NCBI GenBank assembly: GCA_964389545.1
Contig: CAYMDN010000012.1
Coordinates: 1-33,892, forward strand
Source of the DNA: UMGS1781 sp964389545
Lineage (GTDB): Bacteria; Bacillota; Clostridia; TANB77; CAG-508
Reading direction: 5' to 3'
DNA: 33,892 bases
Within the stretch, counting starts at the first letter, position 1. Every line of letters begins with the position of its first letter. The notes under the pieces were generated by a model that was not told the origin of the DNA, did no database searches, and was given only the letters and a program-made list of their open reading frames with translations. The translations under genes were made by a program, and so were the position numbers. This document shows, piece after piece, positions 17,158 to 26,142 of the stretch.

Positions 17158-17985
17158 TTGAAAGTAAAAGATATAAAAGAATTAGAAGAATATGCTAAAA
17201 AAGTAAGACAGGGCATTATAAAATCTGTATATAATGCAAAATCTGGCCATCCAGGCGGATCTTTATCTATAGCAGATATATTAACAGTATTATACTTTAA
17301 TCAAATGCATGTAGATCCACAAAATCCTAATGCAAAAGAAAGGGATAGACTAGTATTATCAAAAGGTCATACAGCACCAGCACTATATAGTACTTTGGCA
17401 TTAAGAGGATATTTTGATTTAGAAGAAGTTACAACACTTAGAAAAATTAATAGTAGATTACAAGGACATCCTGATATGAAAAAAATACCAGGTGTAGATG
17501 CCTCAACAGGTTCACTAGGTCAAGGATTATCGATAGCAAATGGTATGGCAATGGCCTCAAAATTAAATAGCGAAGGAGTAAGGATTTATTGCATATGTGG
17601 AGATGGAGAAATTCAAGAGGGGCAAATATGGGAAGCTGCAATGTCATCAGCACATTATAAACTTGATAATCTATGCTTAATTGTTGATAACAATAATCTA
17701 CAAATAGATGGTAGAGTTGATGAAGTTATGAATGTATACCCAATAGATAAAAAATTCAGGGAATTTGGATTTGAAGTAATTAATGTAGACGGACACAATA
17801 TCGAAGAACTAATTAGAGCATTCGATAGTGCTAAAAAAGTAAAAGGAAAACCAACTGCTATTATAGCAAACACAATTAAAGGTAAAGGTGTATCATTTAT
17901 GGAAAATGTTGCTGGATGGCACGGAAAAGCACCAAATTACGAAGAATATGCATTAGCAATGAAAGAACTAGGAGGTGCTGTATAA
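17158..17985 (+). CDS. Transketolase, N-terminal (thiamine diphosphate) subunit
   Basis: This is the first half of a split transketolase, moving two-carbon units between sugar phosphates in the pentose phosphate pathway. It holds the TPP/Mg site: SGHPGGSLS, SKGHTAPALY, STGSLGQGLSIANG, and CGDGEIQEGQIWEAAMSSAHYKLDNL with the later NNLQIDG. The start is TTG at 17158, 7 bases after AAAGGAG. At 275 aa it matches other split N-subunits. Its stop overlaps the start of the C-terminal subunit (TAATG), so the two are translationally coupled, consistent with equal amounts of a heteromer. Confidence 0.95.
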   Translation: MKVKDIKELEEYAKKVRQGIIKSVYNAKSGHPGGSLSIADILTVLYFNQMHVDPQNPNAKERDRLVLSKGHTAPALYSTLALRGYFDLEEVTTLRKINSRLQGHPDMKKIPGVDASTGSLGQGLSIANGMAMASKLNSEGVRIYCICGDGEIQEGQIWEAAMSSAHYKLDNLCLIVDNNNLQIDGRVDEVMNVYPIDKKFREFGFEVINVDGHNIEELIRAFDSAKKVKGKPTAIIANTIKGKGVSFMENVAGWHGKAPNYEEYALAMKELGGAV

Positions 17986-18917
17986 TGAATATGGAAGAGA
18001 AAAAAGCAACAAGACAAAGTTATGGAGAAAAGCTTGCTGAATTAGGAAAAACAAACAAAGATATAGTAGTGCTTGATGCAGATTTGTCATCTGCCACAAA
18101 AACATCAATATTTGCAAAAAAATTTCCAGACAGATTTTTTAACATGGGTATTGCTGAGCAAGATATGATGGGAACAGCAGCTGGTATGTCTACATTTGGA
18201 AAAATACCATATGTAAGTACATTTGCAGTATTTGCGGCGGGAAGAGCATATGACCAGATAAGAAATGGAATTTGCTATCCAAACTTAAATGTAAAAATTT
18301 GTGCAACACACAGTGGAATAACAGTAGGAGAAGATGGAGCAACTCACCAAATGTTGGAAGATATTAATTTAATGAGAGGGTTACCTAATATGACAGTGAT
18401 TTCTACTTCTGATGATACACAAACAAGGTGGGCTGTTGAAGCAATTTCTAAAATAAAAGGACCAACATATTTAAGACTATGCAGATTAGATACTCCTCGA
18501 ATATATGATCAAAACAAAACATTTGAAATAGGTAAGGCAGAACAAATAGGAGAAGGAACTGATGCCACGATATTTGCAACAGGCATAGTTGTTGCTGAAG
18601 CTTTATTAGCACAACAAGAGTTGGCTAATAAAGGAATAAATGTTAGAGTAGTAGATATTCATACAATTAAGCCTATAGATAAGGAAATGATTATAAAATG
18701 TGCAAAAGAAACAGATAAACTAATTTCAATAGAAGACCATAGCATAATAGGAGGATTAGGGACAGCAATAGCAGAAGTTCTTAGTGAAGAATATCCTAAG
18801 AAATTAACGAAACTTGGAATTAAAGATGAATTTGGTAAATCAGGCAATGCAAGGGAGCTATTAGAGTATTATGGATTAACATCTGATAAGATAGTAGATT
18901 GCCTATCAGAAAAATAA
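17985..18917 (+). CDS. Transketolase, C-terminal subunit
   Basis: This is the second half of split transketolase: the pyrimidine-binding domain (GIAEQDMMGTAAGM, the catalytic-Glu-type motif) and the C-terminal transketolase domain (VVDIHTIKPIDKEMI, SIEDHSIIGGLGTAIAEVL). I place the start at 17985 (MNMEEKK), in the TAATG overlap, with GGAGG 9 bases upstream; the ORF remains open further 5' only as overlap with the previous gene. The resulting 310 aa is the usual length. The two subunits together match one-chain transketolase. Confidence 0.95.
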   Translation: MNMEEKKATRQSYGEKLAELGKTNKDIVVLDADLSSATKTSIFAKKFPDRFFNMGIAEQDMMGTAAGMSTFGKIPYVSTFAVFAAGRAYDQIRNGICYPNLNVKICATHSGITVGEDGATHQMLEDINLMRGLPNMTVISTSDDTQTRWAVEAISKIKGPTYLRLCRLDTPRIYDQNKTFEIGKAEQIGEGTDATIFATGIVVAEALLAQQELANKGINVRVVDIHTIKPIDKEMIIKCAKETDKLISIEDHSIIGGLGTAIAEVLSEEYPKKLTKLGIKDEFGKSGNARELLEYYGLTSDKIVDCLSEK

Positions 18918-18956
18918 GCTTAAAATAAGCTTAAACCTTTATTACAGGAATATTAC

Positions 18957-18999
18957 AAAAGTAGAAAAATGCAAAAATTTATTGCATTTTTTTACTTTT
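18957..18999 (+). terminator. Terminator after split transketolase
   Basis: Arms 18957-18974 and 18982-18999 pair over 18 positions with a single G-U wobble, with a 7-base loop; the core AAAATGCAA/TTGCATTTT is followed by T. The right arm also carries the -35 of the next promoter. Confidence 0.8.
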
Positions 19000-19010
19000 A
19001 TTATTATAAT
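18982..19010 (+). promoter_or_regulatory. Promoter of ftsEX, overlapping the terminator
   Basis: TTGCAT (18982-18987), 17 bases, TATAAT (19005-19010). The -10 is consensus; the -35 matches 4 of 6. It lies 34 bases before the ftsE start. Confidence 0.6.
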
Positions 19011-19043
19011 AAAAAAGTAAATTTGAAAAAATGAGGGAATATA

Positions 19044-19724
19044 ATGATCGAGTTTAAAAACGTATCAAAAACATATACTACAGGAACAGAAGCTGTGCAT
19101 GGAGCAAGCTTTGTAATAGATAAAGGTGATTTTGCATTTCTAGTTGGACAATCAGGTTCAGGAAAATCTACACTTATAAAACTAATATTAAAAGAAGAAG
19201 AACCATCATCAGGAACAATAATAATAAACGGAAAAGATACAACATATTTAAAACCATCTAAGGTTCCATATTTAAGAAGAAGTATGGGAGTTGTTTTTCA
19301 AGACTTCAGACTTCTACCAGATAAAACAGTATATGATAATGTAGCATTTGCAATGAATATTGTTAAAGCTACACCAAAACATATTAGAAGACAGGTACCA
19401 ATGGTATTATCTTTAGTAGGGTTAAGCGGAAAAGCAAAAGCATATCCAGATGAATTATCAGGAGGAGAGCAACAAAGAGTTGCATTAGCTAGAGCATTAG
19501 TAAATAATCCATCTATGATAATAGCAGATGAGCCTACAGGAAACTTGGACCCAGAAACAGCATGGGAAATTATGACATTATTAAATGAAATAAACTTAAG
19601 AGGAACAACAGTTGTAATAGCTACACATGCTAAAGATATAGTAGACGCAATGAAAAAAAGAGTTATAGAGATAGATAAAGGCATAATAGTAAGAGATGAT
19701 AAAAAAGGTGGGTATAGCAAGTGA
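19044..19724 (+). CDS. ftsE: Cell division ATP-binding protein FtsE
   Basis: FtsE is the ABC-type ATPase that, with FtsX, controls peptidoglycan hydrolases at the septum. Motifs: Walker A GQSGSGKST (35-43), Q-loop VVFQDFRLLPDKTVYDN, signature LSGGEQQR (138-145), Walker B MIIADEPTGNLDP (158-170) and the H-loop in VVIATHAK. The 226 residues and the FRLLPDKTVYDNV motif are FtsE-typical. Its stop overlaps the ftsX start by 4 bases (GTGA), so the pair is coupled. M23 hydrolases follow, fitting the FtsEX-activator role. Confidence 0.97.
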   Translation: MIEFKNVSKTYTTGTEAVHGASFVIDKGDFAFLVGQSGSGKSTLIKLILKEEEPSSGTIIINGKDTTYLKPSKVPYLRRSMGVVFQDFRLLPDKTVYDNVAFAMNIVKATPKHIRRQVPMVLSLVGLSGKAKAYPDELSGGEQQRVALARALVNNPSMIIADEPTGNLDPETAWEIMTLLNEINLRGTTVVIATHAKDIVDAMKKRVIEIDKGIIVRDDKKGGYSK

Positions 19725-20620
19725 GATATAATGTAATTGGCTATTTTATTAGTGAAGGATTTAGAAACGTATTTAAAAATAAAAAATCTACATTTTCATG
19801 TTTAGGTGTAATGTGCGCAACAATGCTAATGTTTGGTTTGTTTTTTGCAATTGGAGAAAACATTACACACATGGTAGAAAATATAGAAGATTCACAAGCA
19901 ATAAGAGTATTTGCTGTTGTAGATATTTCAGAAGATGATTTAGCAGTAATGAAAACACAAATTGAAGCTGTTGAAGGAGTAGAACCAGGTATAAGACTAG
20001 TAACACCAGAAGAAGCATATAATGAGATGAAGGAAAAATTAGGAGAACATCAGAGTGCAATGGATATATATGAACCAACTATCTTTTCATACTCTTATGT
20101 TATATCATTAACTGATCTTGAACTAAATGATAGCATTCAAGAACAAATTTTAAAACTAGATAATGTAAAAAGAATTACAAGCAGTAATCAAACAATTAGA
20201 GCACTTTCTGTAATTGGAAAAGGAATAAGAATTGTAACTGCAATATTGTTAATAATACTTATAGCAATATCAGTATTTATTATATCAAATACAATTAAAT
20301 TAACAGTACATGCAAGAAGAAAAGAAATTTCTATTATGAAATATGTAGGAGCAACAAATAGTTTTGTTCGTACACCATTTATGATAGAAGGTATTATAAT
20401 TGGAATAATGTCAAGTGCTATATCACTAGTACTTGTAGGAGGAGTATATAATTGGACCGCAAGTAAATTAAGACTTTCAGAGACTATACAAACAATAGGA
20501 ATTAATATTTTAAATTTCAGTGATTTATTTTCACAAATCATTGCGGTATATATGATTTTAGGGGTTGGAATAGGTATTATAGGAAGTATGATTTCTATGA
20601 GAAGATATCTTGATGTTTAA
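19721..20620 (+). CDS. ftsX: Cell division protein FtsX
   Basis: This is the membrane partner of FtsE. It starts at GTG 19721 inside the last codons of ftsE. The 299-aa protein has a short cytoplasmic tail (GYFISEGFRNVFKNKKSTFS), TM1 (about 22-46), an extracellular domain (about 50-165) that in homologues binds the coiled-coil hydrolase, and three more membrane segments near 170-195, 222-245 and 265-290, separated by HARRKEISIMKYVGATNSFVR, a conserved FtsX cytoplasmic loop. Length and topology are standard. Its direct neighbours are two coiled-coil/M23 proteins, its likely partners. Confidence 0.95.
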   Translation: MRYNVIGYFISEGFRNVFKNKKSTFSCLGVMCATMLMFGLFFAIGENITHMVENIEDSQAIRVFAVVDISEDDLAVMKTQIEAVEGVEPGIRLVTPEEAYNEMKEKLGEHQSAMDIYEPTIFSYSYVISLTDLELNDSIQEQILKLDNVKRITSSNQTIRALSVIGKGIRIVTAILLIILIAISVFIISNTIKLTVHARRKEISIMKYVGATNSFVRTPFMIEGIIIGIMSSAISLVLVGGVYNWTASKLRLSETIQTIGINILNFSDLFSQIIAVYMILGVGIGIIGSMISMRRYLDV

Positions 20621-20638
20621 AATAGGAAAGGAATTAAT

Positions 20639-21889
20639 TTGAAAAAGATTTGTTTAACGACTATATTTATAATTATATTTAGTCTGGGCATTTATGGAAC
20701 AGTAAAAGCTGTTACAAACGATGAACTAGAAACAAGAAGGCAAGAACTAGAAGAAAAAATTGAACAGTATGGAATAGACATTGAAAATATACAAGTTGAA
20801 TTAACAGATACACTAGAAAAAATTAATGACCTTGATAAGCAAATTTATGAATATGAAGACGAGATAAAAAGTATTGATACAAACCTAGAAGACATTGAAA
20901 AAGAAATTAAAGAAAAAGAAATAGAAATAGAAGCAATGCAAAAGGAATATGATCAAGTCAAAAAATCTTTTGCAGAAAGAATAGTTTACTTATATGAAAC
21001 AAATGATACAAGATATTTAGATGTTTTGCTTAATTCAAAATCAATAGTAGATTTTATATCAAATTATTATCTTATAGGTGAAATGGCGGAATATGATGCC
21101 AATTTGATAGAAAAACTAGAAAAAAATAAAGACGAAATAGTGGATTTAAAAGAGGATTTAGCAAAAATACAAGAAAATTTAGAAACAGCAAAATTAGCAA
21201 AACAAAAAGTATCAATTTCATTGGAGAATGCTAAGGTTGTAAAAAATAGTTATGCAAACAACTTAACAGCACAAGAAAAAGAAATACAGGCGAAACTTGA
21301 TTTATATCAAGAACAAATGGATATTATTGAATTACAAATGTTAGTGTCTTCATTGGACAATAATGATATAACCTATGTAGGTGGAATATTCTTATGGCCA
21401 CTACCAGGACATTATACAATAACATCACCATTTGGAATGAGAATAGACCCAATTATAAAAGTATATAGAGGACATAATGGAATGGATATTGCAGCACCAA
21501 TGGGAACATACATTTTAGCAGCAAATAGTGGAGTAGTAAGTGCAGCATATTATTCAAATGCAGGATATGGAAATTATGTTATAATAAACCACGGAAATGG
21601 TATATCAACAGGATATGCACATGGTTCAAAGATTTTGGTAGAAGAAGGTCAAGTGGTTAAACGTGGAGAACCAATTATGAGAGTAGGCTCAACAGGTTGG
21701 TCAACGGGTCCACACTTACATCTTCAACTAATAGTAAATGGGGTAATGATAGATCCATATCCATATGTAACAAAAACAGTAAATGAAGTAACAGATGAAT
21801 ATGAAAATATACAAAATAAACAAGAACAAAATAACCAAATAAACCAAAATGAGATACAAAATAATGCAGGAGGCAATACTGCACAATAA
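20639..21889 (+). CDS. Secreted coiled-coil M23 peptidoglycan hydrolase (FtsEX partner candidate)
   Basis: The start is TTG at 20639 behind AGGAAAGG. A signal peptide (about 1-24, ending near TVKA) is followed by a long coiled coil (about 27-235) and a LytM/M23 zinc-peptidase domain (about 250-378). Zinc and catalytic residues are present: H279 and D283 (HNGMD), H328 (YAHG), H359 and H361 (GPHLHLQ). A Gln/Asn-rich tail of about 30 residues ends the 416-aa protein. Position after ftsX and the coiled-coil architecture match EnvC/PcsB-type proteins. Because the M23 active site is complete, it may cleave peptidoglycan itself rather than merely activate an amidase. The paralogue downstream shares the 111-155 segment almost residue for residue. 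Confidence 0.9.
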   Translation: MKKICLTTIFIIIFSLGIYGTVKAVTNDELETRRQELEEKIEQYGIDIENIQVELTDTLEKINDLDKQIYEYEDEIKSIDTNLEDIEKEIKEKEIEIEAMQKEYDQVKKSFAERIVYLYETNDTRYLDVLLNSKSIVDFISNYYLIGEMAEYDANLIEKLEKNKDEIVDLKEDLAKIQENLETAKLAKQKVSISLENAKVVKNSYANNLTAQEKEIQAKLDLYQEQMDIIELQMLVSSLDNNDITYVGGIFLWPLPGHYTITSPFGMRIDPIIKVYRGHNGMDIAAPMGTYILAANSGVVSAAYYSNAGYGNYVIINHGNGISTGYAHGSKILVEEGQVVKRGEPIMRVGSTGWSTGPHLHLQLIVNGVMIDPYPYVTKTVNEVTDEYENIQNKQEQNNQINQNEIQNNAGGNTAQ

Positions 21890-21927
21890 ATAAGATAAAG
21901 TTTGTAATAAACTAAAAGGAGAAAAGT

Positions 21928-23089
21928 ATGATAAACCAAAAGAAAGATACGTTAATAATATTATTAATAACAATAATTTTACTATCATTTAATGTAATGG
22001 GAGTGTATGCTGTCACACGAGAGGATATAAATGATATTGGAGCTGAAATTGATAAAAATAAAGAAGAACTAGATCATGTAGAAGAAGAACTAAAAGGAAC
22101 ACTAAAAGAAATAGAAAATTTAAAATATCAAATATCAAATTATGAAAGTGATATTGAAGAGCTAGACGATCAAATAGCTGATCTTGAAACAAAAATTGGA
22201 GAAGCAGAAGTAGCACTACAAAATGCAATTGAAAAATACGAATACCAAAAAGAAAACTTTGCTGAAAGATTAGTCGCAATATATGAAGCAGGGGATACAA
22301 CATACTTAGATGTATTGCTATCATCAAAAGACATTTTAGATTTTATTACAAACTATTATTTAATAGAAGATATGGCTGAATGTGATGGTAACATGTTAGA
22401 CTTAATGGAAAAAAATAGACAAGAAATAGAAATTGCAAAAGCAACATTAGAAACAAGTAAAACAGAAGTAGAAGGATTAAAGGAAGTAAAAGTTCAAAAA
22501 GTTGCTGCACTAGAAAGTTCAAAAAATAAAGAACAAAGCTATGCAGATAAATTATCAGAAGATGAACAAGAACTTAAGGAAGAAATAGAAAAACTTGAAA
22601 AACAACAAAAGGAAATGGAAGAAGAACTAAGAGCAGCAGAAAATAGATATGGAAGTGAAATAGCTAACTTAGGTGGCTCAGGTACATTAATGAGACCAGT
22701 ATCTGGTGGTGTAGTTACATGTAATATGTACTATAGTAGTGGAAAATATCATGGAGCAATGGATATTGGTATAGCAGAAGGAACTAAAGTATATGCTGCA
22801 GAAGAAGGAATCGTTTTATATGCAGGATGGAACAACTCAGGATATGGATACTTAGTAACAATACAACATGCAAATGGGTTAAGAACAATGTATGGACATG
22901 GACAAAAACGGTGGAATATGTGTGTCTGAAGGAGAGAAGGTTGAAAGAGGACAACTTATAATGTTAAGTGGTAATACAGGAAATTCTTCAGGACCACATT
23001 TACATTTTGAAGTAAGAGTTGCACCATATAAATGGGTATATGGTGGAGGCGCAGGAGATTGTAGAGTTGATCCAAGAAATTATTTATAA
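21928..23089 (+). pseudogene. Second coiled-coil M23 hydrolase, broken by a one-base frameshift
   Basis: This is a tandem paralogue of the previous gene: signal peptide (about 1-28), coiled coil (30-240), then M23 domain. The first frame reaches HGAMD (H275, D279) and MYGHGQ (H324), then runs into KRWNMCV and stops at 22927-22929. The rest of the domain, including SGPHLHFEVRV with the last zinc ligand, is in the next frame (open 22892-23089). Dropping one base from the five-A run at 22904-22908 restores GHGQNGGICVSEGEKVERGQ and a protein of about 386 aa. Whether this is a true mutation, an assembly error or a rare recoding event cannot be decided here. No canonical slippery heptamer is present and a +1 shift is needed, so mutation or error is likelier. 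As read, the product lacks an essential zinc ligand. Confidence 0.85.
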
Positions 23090-23108
23090 AATACATATAA
23101 ATTATTAA

Positions 23109-23137
23109 TCTGACGACGTATTTTATAGGTCGTCAGA
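23109..23137 (+). terminator. Hairpin between the M23 genes and the S41 protease gene
   Basis: CTGACGAC (23110-23117) pairs with GTCGTCAG (23129-23136), extended by one T-A pair, around an 11-base loop. Only a broken T-run follows, so it may be a partial terminator. Confidence 0.55.
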
Positions 23138-23188
23138 ATTTCATATTTAAATAACTAAACAATATAATATTCATGAGGAGGATAACGA

Positions 23189-24415
23189 ATGGAAGAAGAA
23201 ACAAAGATGACTTTTGGAGACATATTAAGAGTCATTTTATTTGCAATAATTATTGTGATAGCAACTTTTTTAGGTTCATCAGTTTATTGGAAAAATCACT
23301 ATACAAATACAGAAAAGGGAATAGAAACAGTAATTGATACAATAATACAAAAAGAACCAATAGCACCTCTTACGAACCAAACATTAGAGCAAAGAATTGC
23401 AATAATAAGAGGATATTTAAAAGACAACTACATAGGAGAACTGAAAGAGAAGGAAATGCTTGAAGGAGCATTAAAGGGATATGTATCAGGTTTGGGAGAT
23501 GTATATACTGAATATCTAACAAAAGAAGAATATGAAGAACTTATGGTAAATGTAACAGGAGATTTTGTTGGTATAGGAATATACATGAATACAGATGCAA
23601 ATGGAAATGTAATAGTTGTTTCAACAATAGAAGATTCTCCAGCTGAAGAAGCAGGATTACAAGCAAATGACATAATAGTATCTGTAGACGGAGAAAGCTG
23701 TGCTGAGTTAGGAGCTGATATTGTTTCAAACAGAATAAAGGGAAAGGCAGGAACAAAAGTAAAATTAGAAATTAGTAGAGATGGAAAAATAATAGAAAAG
23801 GAAGTTGAAAGAAGAAAAGTTGTAATTAAAGATTATACAACAAAAACCATTAATGGAAATATAGGATATATAAAACTATCAACATTTGATGATCAATGTG
23901 CAAATAACGTAGAAAAATGTGTAGATGAATTCATAGAAAAAGGGATAACAAACATAATTTTCGACTTAAGGGATAACACAGGAGGAATAGTAGATGGAGC
24001 AATAGATATATGTGAACTGTTCATAAAAAAAGGCGGAATTATAATGAGAACAGTTGACAAAGATCAAAAAGAAGAAACAATAGTTTCAAAAAACGAACAT
24101 CCTAAAAACGTAAGACTTGTTGTTCTAACAAATGGAATGTCAGCTAGTGCCTCAGAAATAACTACAGCAGCATTAAAAGACAATGAAGTTGCAACAATAA
24201 TAGGAACAACAACGTATGGAAAAGGGGTAATGCAATCTATATTGCAAATCTTCAATGGAGAAGCAGGATTAAAACTAACAATAGAAGAATTCTTTACACC
24301 AAATGGAGATAAAATTCATACAAAAGGGATAGAACCACATATTGTGGTAGAAGATGATAAAGAAACAGAAGAAGATGAACAACTAGAAAGAGCTATTCAA
24401 GAATTAAACTCATAA
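23189..24415 (+). CDS. S41 C-terminal processing peptidase (CtpA/CtpB type)
   Basis: This is a membrane-anchored serine protease that trims C-termini of exported proteins. One N-terminal membrane segment (about 12-34) precedes an S41 N-domain, a PDZ domain (about 120-200; FVGIGIYMN, SPAEEAGLQANDIIVSVDG) and the catalytic core (DLRDNTGG, NGMSASASE, TTYGKGVMQS). By the family's 25-residue spacing, the catalytic dyad is Ser320/Lys345. The 408 residues are normal. The start follows GAGGAGG. S41 proteases beside ftsEX and M23 genes are common in Firmicutes; processing of the M23 hydrolases is plausible but not shown. Confidence 0.93.
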   Translation: MEEETKMTFGDILRVILFAIIIVIATFLGSSVYWKNHYTNTEKGIETVIDTIIQKEPIAPLTNQTLEQRIAIIRGYLKDNYIGELKEKEMLEGALKGYVSGLGDVYTEYLTKEEYEELMVNVTGDFVGIGIYMNTDANGNVIVVSTIEDSPAEEAGLQANDIIVSVDGESCAELGADIVSNRIKGKAGTKVKLEISRDGKIIEKEVERRKVVIKDYTTKTINGNIGYIKLSTFDDQCANNVEKCVDEFIEKGITNIIFDLRDNTGGIVDGAIDICELFIKKGGIIMRTVDKDQKEETIVSKNEHPKNVRLVVLTNGMSASASEITTAALKDNEVATIIGTTTYGKGVMQSILQIFNGEAGLKLTIEEFFTPNGDKIHTKGIEPHIVVEDDKETEEDEQLERAIQELNS

Positions 24416-24430
24416 GATATATAAATAGTA

Positions 24431-24472
24431 GGACGAGAAAACCTCGTCCATATACTATGTAATAAACATAGT
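24431..24472 (+). other. Two hairpins between the S41 protease and the membrane protein gene
   Basis: GGACGAG/CTCGTCC (24431-24437 with 24443-24449) and ACTATGT/ACATAGT (24454-24460 with 24466-24472) are back to back, the second ending just before the AGAAGGGG ribosome site. Neither has a T-run, so processing or modulation of translation is likelier than termination. Confidence 0.5.
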
Positions 24473-24489
24473 TAGAAGGGGACAAACCT

Positions 24490-26139
24490 ATGGAAAATGA
24501 AGAAAAAAAGAATATGAGTACAGCAATAAGACTTAATGTATTAGCAATAATATTAATTATTATTTTCTCTGCTTTAATATCTCCAAGAACATTACAAAAT
24601 GATACATATTATACAATAAAAATTGGCGAATATATCGAGCAAAACGGAGTGACCATGGAAGAACCGTTTGCATGGCACGAAAATTTAGAATATACATTTC
24701 CACATTGGGCATATGATGTTATGATATATAAAATATTCACAATATGTGGAATGGATGGAATATATATATCAACAATTGTATTTGCAGCAGTATTAGGAAT
24801 AACAATGTACTATGTAAATGTTAAACTTAATAAAAATAGAGGGTTTTCATTAATACTATCAGTATTAACAGTATATTTGATGAAAAGTTACATAGCAGCC
24901 AGGGCACAATTAGTTACATTCATATTATTCTTACTTACAATTTATTTTATAGAAAAGTTTTTAGTAAATAAAAAATTAAGGTATGTTATAGGACTTATAA
25001 TAATTCCAATACTAATTGCTAACCTACATACAGCAACATTCTATTTCTATTTTGTATTGTATTTACCTTATATTGCAGAGTATGTATTCTACTTGTTAGC
25101 ACGATATGATATTTATTTTGTAAATCATAAAATAAAGAAATTAACTAAAAAGAATAAATATAATAATGAAGAAATAAATAAGAAAATTGAAAATTTAAAA
25201 GAAAAGTCTGTTAAACTTTCTACAATGAGAGAAAATAGAAAACAAAAGGTATATAAGGTGACTGTAGAATATAGACCTAATACAAAATATCTTATAATGA
25301 TAATGCTTATATGCTTACTAACAGGATTATTAACTCCTTTAGGAGAAACACCATATACATATTTAATTAAAACTAAACAAGGAATAAGTATGAATAACAT
25401 TTCAGAGCATTTACCATTAGTTTTAATTGAGAATTTAGATATGATATGCATGTTAATTTTTGTTTTAGGAATATTAACATTTACAGATACGAAAATTAGA
25501 CTATGTGATTTATTCATGTTAGGTGGACTAGTTTACCTTGCATTTTCATCCAGAAGACAAGTATCTATGTGGGTACTAGCAGGTGTTATAATATTTAACA
25601 GAATGATAACATCTATGATAAATAAATATGCACCAGATTTGTTTGGAAAGCTAGAAAAAATAATGGCAAAATTCATAGGGATGGCTGTAATATCAGCTAT
25701 AGTAATTATTGCTGGACTTTATTTCTATAAGGATATAAAAGATGAGCCATACATTTCACCAAAGAGTTATCCAGTAGATGCAGCGGAATGGATAAAAGAA
25801 AACTTAGATGTAGATAATATCAAATTATATAATGCATATAATTATGGAAGCTATTTGCTATATCAAGATATTCCAGTATTTATAGATTCAAGATGTGATC
25901 TGTATATGCCAGAATTTAACAAAGATGTAAATGTATTTTATGATTTTTTTAAAATTGATTCAATTGGATTTACAAATATGGAAGCAAAAATGGAAAAATA
26001 TGGATTTACACATTACTTAATAAAGAAAAATTGTAAATTACAGGTATATATGGAAGCAAGAGGACCTCAATATTATGAACTAATTTATCCAATTGGCGAC
26101 GTTGAAGACGATTCATTCTGTATATATGAAAGGAAATAG
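24490..26139 (+). CDS. Polytopic membrane protein, GT-C glycosyltransferase-like
   Basis: The 549-aa protein has around ten predicted membrane segments, a lysine-rich coiled-coil loop (about 212-255, NHKIKKLTKKNKY onward) and a C-terminal soluble part. The first outside loop, after TM1, has NDTYYTIKIGEYI with an acidic residue, and the end contains YNYGSYLLYQDIPVFIDSRCDLY. These two regions resemble large bacterial membrane proteins of the GT-C (lipid-linked sugar donor) superfamily, from which I infer a possible glycosyltransferase role. The family name and substrate are not recognised. lspA begins 4 bases after the stop, so they are cotranscribed. Confidence 0.55.
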   Translation: MENEEKKNMSTAIRLNVLAIILIIIFSALISPRTLQNDTYYTIKIGEYIEQNGVTMEEPFAWHENLEYTFPHWAYDVMIYKIFTICGMDGIYISTIVFAAVLGITMYYVNVKLNKNRGFSLILSVLTVYLMKSYIAARAQLVTFILFLLTIYFIEKFLVNKKLRYVIGLIIIPILIANLHTATFYFYFVLYLPYIAEYVFYLLARYDIYFVNHKIKKLTKKNKYNNEEINKKIENLKEKSVKLSTMRENRKQKVYKVTVEYRPNTKYLIMIMLICLLTGLLTPLGETPYTYLIKTKQGISMNNISEHLPLVLIENLDMICMLIFVLGILTFTDTKIRLCDLFMLGGLVYLAFSSRRQVSMWVLAGVIIFNRMITSMINKYAPDLFGKLEKIMAKFIGMAVISAIVIIAGLYFYKDIKDEPYISPKSYPVDAAEWIKENLDVDNIKLYNAYNYGSYLLYQDIPVFIDSRCDLYMPEFNKDVNVFYDFFKIDSIGFTNMEAKMEKYGFTHYLIKKNCKLQVYMEARGPQYYELIYPIGDVEDDSFCIYERK

Positions 26140-26142
26140 AAA

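Noticed and set aside
18917..18938. TAAGCTTAAA direct repeat after split transketolase
   Set aside because: Two short AT-rich copies with no sign of a mobile element.
22900..22912. Programmed -1 slippage in the second M23 gene
   Set aside because: Only five A residues are present, no X XXY YYZ heptamer, and the needed shift is +1.
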